Of a DNA stretch of 64,000 nucleotides, positions 39,401 through 52,500 are shown piece after piece. Within the stretch, counting starts at the first letter, position 1. Each line of letters begins with the position of its first letter. The DNA comes from Musa acuminata AAA Group (Eukaryota; Streptophyta; Magnoliopsida; Zingiberales; Musaceae). The DNA lies in the NCBI RefSeq assembly GCF_036884655.1, contig NC_088347.1:13574001-13638000 (forward strand). Reading direction: 5' to 3'. The notes under the pieces are model-generated. The model searched no databases and was not told the origin of the DNA. It saw nothing but the letters and a program-made list of their open reading frames with translations. The translations under genes were made by a program, and so were the position numbers.

Positions 39401-42400
39401 ACTTTTCCGGATGAAACCGAGTGAAACCATTGGCGACATGTTTACCCGTTTTACGGATGTCGTCAACGGTCTCAAAGGACTCGGAAAAAGCTTTTTGGAT
39501 TTTGAGCTCGTAAATAAGATACTAAGATCCCTTCCTAAGAGTTGGGATCCTAAAGTCACTGCTATTCAAGAGGCAAAAGATCTGCGCAACTTCCCTCTTG
39601 AAGAACTAATCGGGTTATTAATGACCTACGAAATGACTTGTAAAGCTCATGAAGAGCAAGAAGACATCCTTCCAAAAAACAGAAAGGATATGACACTTAA
39701 AACTTCAGAATGCCACTTGAGAGAAAACTCAAGTGATGAGGACTGTGATGATGATTTGACACTTCTAACAAGAAAATTTAAAAAATTCTTTAAAAGAAAC
39801 AAGTTTAAGAATGATGTAAAAAATAAACTTGAACCCAAGAAGGACCAAGTTATTTGCTATGAGTGCAAAAAGCTGGGACACTACAAGAGTGATTGTCCCC
39901 AAGCCAAGAAGAGAACATCCAAGAAGAAGGCGCTCAAAGCAACATGGGATGATTCGAGCGCATCCGAAGAAGAGGAGTCCAACACCGAGCAAGTTGCTCA
40001 TTATGCCTTAATGGCCATCGGAGATGAGGTAACAAATTTAAAAGATGCAGATTTATCATTTGATGAATTATTAAATGCTTTCCATGAATTATTTGATGAA
40101 TGTAAAACTATTAGTAGAAAATACAAATTGCTAAAAAAGGAGCATGATAGTCTTATTTGTAATTTCGATAAGTTAAAAGCTGAACATCATGATAGTTTAA
40201 GCTCATGCATAAAATGCCATGATCTAGAAACTTTCTAAAAGGAAAATTTGCTACTTAAGGACACCTTGAAGAAATTCGAGGTTGGTAGCAAATCATTAAA
40301 CATGATCCTTGCAAAGAAGGGTCACGTTCCAAAAAAAAGTGGAATTGGATTTGTGAGAAGTTCTCATCAAAATCCAACCGCCTTCATAAAAGGCCCCATC
40401 TTACATGTTCGACATCAAAACAAATGCAACTTTTGTTGCAAAGTTGGACACAAGACGCATTATTGTCCATTTAACAAAATTAGTCCAAACAAATCGATTT
40501 GGGTTCCTAAAGGAACTATGATAAATTCTATGCAACATGATAGACAATGTAAATCTATTTGTGAGGCACCCAAACGCAAATGGGTACCTAAAAATCATCC
40601 CTTCCTGTAAAAACATAAAATTATAGGCTGGAGCAAGAAATAACATTCTGCTCCTGGATTCTCGATAGTCATGACCCAAGATTAAAAAAAAAAAAAAAAA
40701 AAAAGGAACTCGCAATGCTCTCTAGCTTAAATAACAGGTGGAAATCATAAAATCATAAATGCGTTTTGGATACAATCTTATTTGACTTTTCAGAATTAGA
40801 AACGTATGATTCACATATCCTCTTGATCTTCGAACCCGTCAATTTTATCCATTCATCACCTTCGAATCCAACCTTGTATCATGAAGAAACTAAATCTGTC
40901 ATGAACTTGAAAGGATTACCAACTTGAACAAACTATCACAAACATGTGTACGACATTGAGAGAATGCACGTTAAAAGATCTATCGTGCAAAAGTCTTTGC
41001 CTTAAAATGAAAACTCTTACGTAATAACCTAAGTAAAGTTAATTGCTCTGAATGAAAACTCTTCTCAAGATTGGGCGGTGCAGCCTCCCCTGACAGAGAG
41101 GTAGCATCGCCTGAGCTTGGTCTTCGAGTTCTGGCAGGCGGTGCAACCGCCTCAGTTAGGAGGTGCAACCGCCTGGGCTCAGTCTTCGAGCCAGACTCAG
41201 GCGGTGCAACCGCCCCTGACAGAGAGGTGCAACCGTCGGGGCTCAGTCTCCGAGCTCTGCCAGGCGGTGCAACCGCTCCAGTCAGGAGGTGCAACCGCTT
41301 GATCCCGGAATTCCGGGATTTGATAGTTTTGAGCTCCAAATTTGAACTGGGTTGGGGCCTATAAATACCCCACCCATTCAGCACTGAAGAGATAGACAAA
41401 CACTCGAAATCTTGATCTCTTTCTGTGATTCTTAGAGCTCAAAATTGTTGTAAAGGTCAAAAGTTCTCCTTCTGTTCTTCAAAGTTTTTGAGTTGTAAAG
41501 AGAGGAGAGTAAAGTTCTGTAAGGGTTGTCTCCTGAGCCCGTCAAAAGGAGTGAATCTGTAAAAGGGCAGTTGGCCTTCGCCTATTGAAGGAAGGCCTTT
41601 AGTTGACGTCGGTGACCTCGTCGGTGGAGGAAGCCAAAAGTGGAGTAGGTCAAGACTGACCGAACCACTCTAAATCTCGGTTTGCATTTACTTTGAGCAT
41701 TTTATCATTACTGCAAACCTCCTAAATAGCTACTGCCTTCTGCGCTTTTACGAACGAGTTTCTAAGTTCAGAACTTTCCGAATCTTCGTTTAGACGTAAA
41801 TCTGCATTTTCGTACGATCATTACATTTCAATTTACGTTTACGTTTTGACTCGAATTATAACTGCAAACTGCCTTCTGCGCATTTACAAAACATATCTCA
41901 AAGTTCAGTATCTTCAAAGTTGACATTTAGACGTAAACCGGTTTTATCGTACGAACGTCGCATTTCAGTTTGCGCTTGCATTCTGATTTTTATCATAAAC
42001 TGCAAACTACCTTTGTAGATTTACTTTAACGTCATCTCGCTTAATCTTAAGCTAATGTAGTTTTAGAATCGGATTTTACATCGAAGTCGTTTTCGTCGTT
42101 CGAACGCAGCTTTCGATTTTAATCGCAGAAAGTTTTCCGCTGCACTAATTCACCCCCCCCCCCTCTTAGTGCTCTTGATCCTAACAATAGAAGACTTAGA
42201 TAATTATTCAAATGGTGTAAAGTTTGGATTTTTTTTGTTCATGTCAGAACTCGTGTTCTTGATTCTCTAGATTGTTGTAACAAAAATCTAATATTTGATG
42301 TTTGGTAACTAAATATGGATGCTGGCCTATAATGATGTTGTTATATGTTACAATTATTCTTGTTCATTGTTGGGTAGTTTCAGTTTATTTCTTTTACTAC

Positions 42401-45400
42401 AGTAATGCTTGGTCCAACTATGGCTCAACCTAGCTACCAATATCGTTGGCATCTTATCAATCTTATACATGCCAATGAGGTTAGAGCTTTTTCCTTTTCA
42501 ATTGGTTGATTACATCTACTTTAGATGGGGACAGATCCATGACACAAGGTTCTCGCCAATATGGAGTTTTGAGAGGGTAATGTATGTAGCAGAGACACTG
42601 TTTTTGTGAATTGAAAATCAATTACCCAGGTCATGTAGGTACAACCTTATCGTAATGCTTGCCCTCTAGATTGGTGAGATCTTCTCAGTCAAATGTTTTT
42701 TGCTGTACACAACATAATATATTCAGTCAATTTTTTTGTTTGATTAGTAACATGACCATATTATTGTCAGGTGGATAACAATTATTGTGCTAGATTTCTT
42801 TTTATCCTGCTTTATGCACAACGAATCTAGTTATGTAAATTATGACAAAATCTATGTGTTTTATTCTATTAATGCTGTGCTGAATGCCTCTAGCGTCACC
42901 TGCCGGTGGGATATGTTTCCTGGATATCTGTATTTTTTTTAATTTATGAAACTAGTTCTCTGAATTAATTCTTGTGCTTATGTACTTGTCTGAGAAAAAA
43001 AACATAATTTTCCTTTGTAGTTTGCAGAATACTCTGGTTGTTTTTAGCTAGAAATATGGCAATAAAATGTGCCTTGTTTACTCTGGTCACAGGATGTTTT
43101 TGCTACCGAAAGAAGGAGAGCTAAGATGCTTAATTTTTCTATTGCTTATGGAAAAACACCCATAGGACTTTCTCGTGATTGGAAGGTAATACCATAGTAG
43201 CTTCCCTATACGGGAACAGTAGGGTTATTAAATCTCTTGATGCATTTCGAGGTCGTCTTATGTTTGATTAACTTATGTTACAATAGTTATTTACCAACTT
43301 CCATTCATGCATTCATATTTCAGTATTTTAGTGTTATACATCATTAGGTGTCATATGACTTGGAGTATACTTACATTCTGGATATGATCAACTGGTTAAG
43401 TTCAGTCAAAATAGACATACTGATGCAGGGCTTTTAGTGGATGCCATGGTTGCATCTATGAGCATGGACCAGAACAAATAATTTCACACATCATCTGAAG
43501 CATTTACAACCAACTTACAGGTCATCAAAGCAGTTACAGTTAAACCATCATAGAGACAGTCAATGCCATTAAACTGAATTCTGTGACAATGCAGTTAAAT
43601 TGATGCCCAACAACCATATCCAAACAGAATAACTAACCCCATTTAGGTAACGGCCTGCAGATCGTTACAGGGACTACTATATGAAGGGATTTTCTAAAAA
43701 CAGGTTGACACTTTTGAGACTACAAAATCCAACATACTCTCTACTTGCTTACTGTTTCAGGTGACCTTTTCTTTAACTGTTCTTGAGTGCCTTTCTCTAC
43801 CTTGGAGAATATTCTGATTTGAAAGTTAAGAGGAATGTCTCAATCCATATATTTCTGGTAGCCCCTCTTCATGCAGGATCTTTCTTGGAGTGGCCTTGAA
43901 GTTGCCTCGCCTTTGCTTGTAATAGCTAGGTTCCTCTTACTCTTACTTTCACATAGTGTTTGTCAAGAACCCAGATCAGCTCTTGTGATTTCACTAAGAG
44001 GACCAAATCTGATAGATGCATAAGGAATGACTACTGGAACACATATAGGACAGTCAGTTTTATGAGCTGGTAAGTAGATTTGTTTAGATGAAGCAGATGC
44101 CTTGATTTTACATGTTAATAATGTAAAATAATTAGAAATCCCTGCATACATACTGTAGAGCAAATTTCAACCCTAAAGCTCATCACCCAACATCATTCAA
44201 CTCAAGGTAGTCACTTGTTTGTTTGCTTAAGTTGTAAATGTTTTTTATATACATTTGATTTTATATTTCGTAAGGAAGTTAATTGTTTTATGAAATATAA
44301 TGGTAAGCAAATATTTCAACATGTATATAGAATTTTATTTTATTTCATTTTGCAATTATCTGTTGTATATTTTTAGAATTTTTATCTTAACATTATTTTC
44401 TCAGTCTATTTTGATCCCCATTGGTTCATTCTGATTGATCTCGCTGATCCAGATTGTATCATTTCTAGCTGACCTCAGTACCGACACAAATATTAATCTT
44501 GTATACTATGGTTCTAGTGTTTATGTGGCTTCAACTGTTCAATACGACACCTATATGTTCACTGTGTGTGTGTAAACTTAATGTTAGGGGTGTATGATTA
44601 TGCATAACATTGTATATCAAACCACTACTTGGCATAGTGAATCACACCAAAGCATAGTTTCATACTTAAGAATTTATTGTAGGATGTACTGTTCTGTACC
44701 AAAATTTATTTTGGCACATTTTCTAGCTATGCCTTCTCTTCCATTTCCATATGCATAAGTAGAAGTTTTATGTAAAAAAAAAAAAGGTCTTGAAGATTTG
44801 TGTTGAATATTTAAACAATTACATTACTGTAATATATTATCTACAAGGTAAAGTTGTTCATTTCCCTTGGGTGATTACCTAGATCGATCAATTATCGATG
44901 GCATTAGTCCTCAGAGTTGCTTTGTGCTTAGGTTTCTGTTGAGGAAGCAAAGAAGACGGTTGATCTTTGGTACGAAGGAAGACGAGAAGTTTTGCTTTGG
45001 CAAGAAAAACAAAAGAATGAAGCAAGGACAACAGGACGTGTCCAGACATTGCTCGGACGATCACGATGTTTTCCTTCATTGGATCATGCCAGCAATGCTC
45101 AGAGGGGGCACATTGAACGGGCTGCTATTAATACTCCAGTACAGGTGATTCTTTTCTCGATCCACACGGCTTGGCTTTTACTACAAAGTCGAAGATCCTA
45201 TTTTTTACCAACTGTAGTTATTGTAATGTATCTATCGTTGCTCTTGTTTCTCTAATTTTTCTTGAAAAGCTCTTTATTTGTAGCTAGCTTATTATTTTTC
45301 CTTATTGTTTTCATACTGAAGTATTCGATCTGTCATTTTTTAGGGTTGCAGAGACCACTTAATACGAAAGTTTGATTATTTGCACAATGACTATTCTGGA

Positions 45401-46503
45401 TTACTGTCTCAGGATCTTTAATTGCTATCTTTTAATATCTGGATAGTTAGTGATCAAGAATTGCAATCTCGAACTGGGGTACTGTACTGACCCTGTTAGA
45501 CCAGTACATATCGACCAATAACAGTGTACTGTACCAAAGACTTGAAGAGGAAGGAAGATGTGACAGTGGAGGAAGAGGGAGGAGGAGGAAGCGGAAGGAA
45601 GAAGAGGAGGTGGTAGAGCAAGAGGAGAAAAGAGGAGGAAGAGGAAGAGGAAGAAGGGAAGGAGGTGATGACGGAGGAAAAGGAGGAGCAGAGGAGCATA
45701 CCTGGTCGATGATGGCAGGATGGCTGACTACGCACATCGAGGCTCCTGTCACAATAAGATGGTGTGTGATTTTTTTTATATGGCCAGATCGGACTGCCTG
45801 AAATGGGTTGAGTCCGCAAATCGGTTCACACCCAAACAGGTAAATTCTGGTTGGTAGGCACCTGTCCGGGTGAAATTGCAGTTTATGGTAGTGATAATGT
45901 ATATGTTTCATTATTCCTTTACTCCCCTCGCTGTTTATCCCTTTCGCTTAAAGACATGCCATGGTGTGTTTCTTAAGTAACCAACCAGTTCTGATCCACT
46001 TGCTAGATTTTTATTGGCTTATGAAACATGGAGTCTCTGACAGGTTGTGTAGGCATTTTGTCTTATTATCCTAACTTAACCTACTTCTCTACCATTGCTC
46101 TAGGAGATGGAGTAGCCCTTTAGCTGCTATAGGAGATGGAATGCTTGATAAGATGTCAAAACAATCTTCCTCATCGTGCTTCTTTTTCGGTTCAAACTCC
46201 TTTTGAACAACTTGAGTTGGACAAGAATCTTTATGAACTTTTTAACAAGTTCTACATGAAATAAATATTTGAAATTGACCATGTTCAACCTGTTATTTGA
46301 GATGTATGATTATTTGTTGTATGGTTTTATTTTCTAACATTTGTGACTGTGAATTCTGATTCTTTATTGAGTCATCAACCTCTAGCCTTTGCAAGTTAAG
46401 CTTGAATCCAAGGTTCATAATTTCGTACCATGCCGATGTTTCGAGCTCAGCTTGGTACGGTATGGTATGTGCGCATTGAGCGGTATGCTTTGGCGTATTG
46501 GTT

Positions 46504-46591
<88 letters not shown>

Positions 46592-49500
46592 GTTAAAAAA
46601 ATAAAAAAAAGGTGCGACATTGCCTTGGGCGAAGTTGCTTTGTTTCTTCTCCTCGCCTCGTTTCTTCTCCTTGTGTTGTTACGCACTTAGTTGGTTTTGC
46701 CTAAGTCGTGCGGTACCCTTGCGTGTACGTCTGCAAAGATTAGCCTCCTCGAAACCTCCTATGGTCCCTTAAGACCTACAAAACAGAAAACGGGTTAGGA
46801 AAAGAGTCTTACTTAGGATCCACAAGCAATCATTTCAGCAAACACTTCATAGCCAATGAAAATTACAAACTTCAGAAGCTCTGAATGGTCGCACAACAAA
46901 AGGTCCAAAATGGTCCACTACAAGCTGAGATCCCCACGAGTGCCCACATGACTCAACCTTTGTTTGCAAGCCTAGGATGGCCACCAAAACCAAAGAAAAT
47001 GGGGCTGCTAAGCTTCTTGTCAACCCTTTACATGTTGTGCAAAGCATTAACTAAACCGAAAGACACAGACATACATGAGCAGTACACCAAACACCTCGTT
47101 TATAGTTTTGTCCGTGACATTCTCCCTCGCTTATTACTTCGACATCCTCGTCGAAGCCTTTGCAGACGTTGCATCTCCTTGCCTTTGCTGAGTCTTCCAT
47201 CTTCTGCACCAGTTGCAATGCGCCTCTTGGCTTCCAATTGCACTCTATCGCTATTGTTGAGTAGTCGAACTTTGATCCGTCATGCTGCCTCAACTCGCCA
47301 ATGACTTTGACTCTGGTGTGGGGTTGGCTGAGTTGTGTTGATTCCTGTTGTTTCCTGCGGATCTCTCAAATGAAGGAAAAGACTATCCTTAGTATGCGCT
47401 GATCTGTCACGCACTTAGTTGGTTTTGCCTAAGTCGTGTGGCACCCTTGCGTGTCCGTCCGCAAAGGTCAGCCTTTTCAAAACCTCCTATGGTCCCTTAG
47501 GACGTACAAAAGAGAAAACGAGCTAGAGAAAACATCTCACTCAGGATCCACGAGCAATCATTTCAGTAAATACTTTATAACCAATGCAAATTATAAATAT
47601 ACTTTACAAGCTCTAAATGGTTGCACAACAAAGGGGCTAAAATGGTCCACTACAGACTGAAATCTCCCACAAATGTTCACATGACACAACCGTTATTTAC
47701 AAGCCTAAAATGGCCACCAAACCCAGCTAAAATGGGGCTGTCAAGTCTTTGACCGTTCCTCTACATGCTGTGCAAAGCATGAACAAATCAAAAGACACGG
47801 ACATACATAAGTATTACATCGAACACCCAATTTATAATTTTGTCAGTGACATTCTCTCCCACTTATTCCTTCGACGTCCTCGTTAACAAAGCCTTTGTTG
47901 ACGCTGCAATTCCTCGCCTTTGCTGAGTCTTCAATTTTCTGCTCCAATTGTAATGTGCCTCTTGGCTCCCTATTGCTCTCCGTCGCTGTTGTTGAGTAGT
48001 CAAACTTTTGATCTGCCATGCTGCTTCAACTTGCTAATGACTCTGACTCTAGTGGGGTTAGCTGAGTTTAGTTGATCCCTGTTGGTTCTTGTGGATCTTT
48101 CAAATGAAGGAAAAGACCATCCTTGATATGCGCCAGTCTCTCAAATGCCTCATGCCGCTTGAATTGGGTTGATGGCTATTGGAGCTTTAACGAGCATCGC
48201 CTCATAAACTTTTGAAGTTTTTGGGTTCTTCCTCCACAAAATTTTCCAATCGACTCTTCTTTCACTTAGTTGTCACTTCCAAGTAGGTTCGCATCACTTT
48301 CGCTTTCGATTAACATTCTATTGGGAAATGAAGCGGACAATCTACTCTCAGTAGCACCGATCACCATCGGTGAGGATTTGACAACTATTGTCTTCCATTG
48401 GATTTTTTTGAAGAGTCTTTAAACCTATGTAGAGCTCCTCTGTTGGATAGATAAGAGAATTAGGGTACTCGGTTTTGTTCATTCTCTTAAGAGTTGAGAA
48501 GGCAAAGGTTACATGACGTCACCCACCTCCTCAAGGGTTGTACTCCATGCATCGAGCTGGTTACTATTTTTCGCTTGTTTTTTGCTCATACTTTTGAAGC
48601 ACTCGAAGTGTTTGTACTCCTTACGTCGAGTTTGCTACTGTGATTCACCTTCTTAATGCTATCGAACTTTTGGAATGTAAGAAGTTTTCACCCCAACTTG
48701 GAGTAAGTCTTTAATAGTTTTCGTCGCCTCTGGGATTGTATCGTTTTCTCGATCATCTTTGCCGCCTACTCCACTGAGTAGCAAAGGTACAACACTACGT
48801 GCTGCCTGCTTTGTTCCTTGGTCGTGCACTCTTGCATCGACTCGACGTCCTTCACTTTCGGCTATCTTGATGAGAAGTTCGTTGACATCGGTCTTACGAA
48901 GTTCCTTGGCCTCTGCCCTTCAGCCTTGTCTCGATACTTGGAGTTTGTCTCTTTCACGACCAAGCGCTCTCCCTCCATTAGAGCAAGGGATCTATGACTT
49001 CACAGAAGTCCCGACTCTACGATACCACGATGCTACTATGCCCATGACCCTATTATTCGTCGCCTCGCCTCTGTGTCCCTTTCTTCATGATCGGTAGATC
49101 TGCCTCTATGGCACTCCTTCGAGTCTACCTCCATTCTAATCGATGCTTGGTTTTGGGTAGCTAAGTCCCTCTGGACTCATCGTCGCTTCAATACCTTTGT
49201 GTTCTCCGAGCAGTTCCCCTTGGTCGACGAAAAGACAGACTGCAATTCCCATGCATGGCCTCTGCCATCATGTTGTAGGGTTCGCATCGATTCTGTTCTC
49301 TTCAGCTTCCTTGGTAGCAATGTTTGCTTACTCGGCCTTGTCCTTTGACTTGTCGGTCTCTCTTAAGCGAATATGAGCTCTGGAGCAGTCTAACTCGCTA
49401 GCCGCTCCGGTCATACCTCTACATGATCAAGTCCCAACTATGGGACTCACTAGTACTTGCATTCGAACTTTTCTCTCGGTGGTACACAACCCCCATTTGC

Positions 49501-52500
49501 TGATGACCAAGGCTTTAATCTGATGCAAAATTCGATGCACGCACGGAAGACCCACCTCTACGATACCATGACCTTTACTCCTTGAATCCATAGCCTTTCT
49601 TGTCGTTGTGTTATTCGCCGAAGTGAAGCTCCCAATAGCTCCCGATCATACCTCCATATGATTTAATTTTTCACGGGACTAGTTTTGTGTGTATCGCATT
49701 GCTACAAACTGTTCCACCACGATTCGCTGCACAATGTCGCCTCTTGGTGACATCTCCATTGCATTTTGATCATTGTGGAATGAACTCGGATTTCGATCCC
49801 TCAATGTGTGGCTTCTGCCAACATATCGCAGGGCCTCTTCTACCTTCGATTATGTTTCACTGATAATCGACCTTCGTCCACCCGCTCTCGGGTCAAACCC
49901 AGACGAAGAACAACTCCAGAACATTTCATCGCTTAGTAGCTCTCGAAGTTCATCGACTTCGCTGAAATTGGTGCACCATTGTCTGGATCATGGGCCTCTA
50001 CCCCCACTAGCACAATCTCCGTTGCGCACTGCTTCTTTCATGGCACTGTGGCATACTTCAAGAGTACCCGCCTCAGCGTCCTCTTGCCCCGTGCCCAGGC
50101 CTTCTGAACGTAACTTCGCTTCCGCAAGTTGATTCGCCTTGGTTCCTCCGTCAAATACTTCGTCGAGATAAGGTGCATGTGCCTCGAAGTTCTGTTCGTC
50201 TTTAGCACCATGTAGGATGAGTTCGCTCCATCAGAACGAGGGACCCATGAAACGACATGATCCTGCTCTTGCCTCTGCAAGAGTTCATGTCCTTAACCTC
50301 TATCTAAGGAAAGCTTTATGCCTTTGCTCCATGTTCCATCTCCTATGCCGACTCCCTTCATGCGGCTTGAGTACTTCACCAAGTTACACCCAAGTTGCTC
50401 CACTCGTCGATTTGCAATGAGTTGATGGTGGCCCTCACGCTCATCATTTAATGGGTCAGCCCTCCACTGAGTCTGATTTCCATATCGGCTCCAAGTGTGC
50501 CTTCATTTTATGTTGCCTCGGGTCGCTCCCACACTTGATCTCGCAATGTACCCCCAATGTATTATCTTAAGCGAGATTATGCGACGACTCCTTGTCGCTT
50601 GCTCGGTCCGTTGAGCTTTGTGGAGTTGTTTTTTTTAGGTACTCCTCAACATGTGCGGTCTGTCGTATATGATTCTCCCTTTGCAGAATCGAAACTTATC
50701 CCTTCAAGGTATTTGTCCCGTTAGAGCAACTTCTCTCTTTAAATCCTTCCCTCTTATCAGAGATCACCATCCCCTTGGACTACTTCGCCTTGCTGAACAA
50801 ATTGTGCATTGTTCTGTCCTTGCAAACGCATTTGCTAGATTGTGGCTCCACGTCAATACAGCTCCCGCTGCACCCCTCAAGGCCTAGCAACGTGCTGAAC
50901 TCGCTGCACACTTCAGCCTCCTACGGATGTATCCTTCTCATATCGAAGAGAAAGTTTCAATGCTCCATGACGCTGAGTTTCGGTCGCCTTTGGATAGCCA
51001 CGAACATTCCATCATTCGTATACAAGCCCTTGCATGAGTATCGAATTTTTCTAGTTAGCAATTCCCCTCACTTTTGTGAGCTTTGCACAATTCTTTCGGT
51101 CGCTGAACAATCCATTCTACCTTGCATGGTCTCCTTTACCAAGCGCCTTGCTTGCCTTGCGTACCATCAAATATGGTTACCAACGTTGAGCCGTAGTTTG
51201 AACTCAGTCATCCTAACCTTTGTACGCTATGCATTCTTCCAAGCTTTCTTGTCCTCGTGGTGCCTCTTGCCCGAAGGGTTGGCCATTCCTATGAATGCCA
51301 ATCTCAGATGGTCGCTCCTCTGAGCGACTCCTTTTTCTTACATCTCCATGCTCGTTTCTCTCAAACGGTCGCGTGTGCTGGTTGCCCTCAACGCAGCCCT
51401 GTTAGGTCCCCCACATTTGCATGCCAAGTGTTTCTATAAGTGCTTGTCTTGCTCTGATACCATATGTCACGCACTTAGCTAGTTTGCCTAAGTCGTGCGG
51501 CACCCTTGCATGTCCGTCTGCAAAGGTCAGCATTCTCGAAACCTCATGTAGTCTCTTAGGACCTACAAAAGAGAAAATGAGTTAGAGAAAGCGTCTCACT
51601 CAGGATCCACAAGCAAACACTTCATAATCAATGCAAATTACAAACAGACTTTACAAGCTCTAAATGGTTGCATAACAAAGGATCCAAAATGATCCATTAT
51701 AGACCGAAATCTCTCATAGGTGTCCACATGACATAACCTTTATTTACAAGCCTAAAACGACCTCTAAACCTAATTAAAATGGGGTTGTTAAGCCTTCGAC
51801 TGTCCCTCTACATGCTGTGCACAACATGAACAAACCAAAAGACATGGACATACATAAATATTACATCGAACACCTCATTTACAATTTTGTCCCTGACAAG
51901 TCACTCAAATGTCTCATGCCGCTTGAACTAGGTGGATGCTTGTTAGAGCTTTAACGAGCATAGCCTCACAGACTTTAAAGTTTTTATCTTGATGAGAAGC
52001 TCGTTAACCCTAGTCGTATGAAGTTGCATTGCCTCCGCATTCGCCACCTCCTCGGCCCTTCATGACTAAGCACTCTCTCCATGAGAACAAGGGATCGATG
52101 ACTTTACGGAAGTCCCGCCTTTGCGGTACCATAGTGCTGCTATGCCCGTGGCCCTACTATCCGTCTCCTCGTATCTGCATCCCTTCACGATCGATAGATC
52201 TGCCTTTGTGGCACTATGGCCCTCCTCCGAGTCCACCTGTATTCTAACCGATACTTGATTTTAGGTAACTAAGTTCCTCTGACTCGTTGTCGCTTCCCCG
52301 CCTCTTTCGACCACCTGCTTTAAGACCTTTGTGTTCTCCGAGCAGTTCTCCTTGGTTGATGGATAGACAGATTGTAACTCCCATGTATGGCCACCGCCAT
52401 CATGTTGCAATATTCGCTTGCTCGACCTTGTCCTCTAACTTGTCGGGCTCCCTTAACCGAATATGAGCTCTAGAGCCGTCCAACTCTTTAGCCGCTCCGA

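Larger units (their letters stand above)
30798..42186 (+). mobile_element. Sirevirus-like, pol-less LTR retrotransposon compound (three LTRs)
   Basis: Structure: LTR (30798-32555), internal 1 (32556-37211), LTR (37212-38976), truncated internal 2 (38977-41070), partial LTR (41066-42186). One 5-bp target duplication (ATAGA) flanks the whole, so it behaves as a single insertion. Internal 1 has a PBS, a copia-type gag, a second CCHC knuckle, an extra ORF near the 3' end and a purine tract rich in GGGGGAG before the next LTR. Long LTRs and GGGGGAG tracts resemble the Maximus/SIRE lineage of Ty1/copia. No protease, integrase, RT or RNase H is found, so it depends on a helper. Plus strand, the same sense as the host gene. 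Confidence 0.88.
47405..51898 (-). mobile_element. inner LARD-like LTR element
   Basis: 4494 bp: LTRs 47405-47851 and 51465-51898, PBS (minus) at 51451-51462. Inserted into the outer copy's internal region at the point that reads CGCTAGTCTCTCAAATG in the intron 1 relative. The flanks are GATC (left) and AGTC (right), compatible with a diverged 4-bp target duplication. No gag or pol. The tandem duplication of the intron 1 copy is absent here. Confidence 0.82.

Noticed and set aside
44867..45148. 93-codon ORF overlapping exon 10 in another frame
   Set aside because: Exon 10 in the homologous frame is strongly conserved. This ORF is its shadow.
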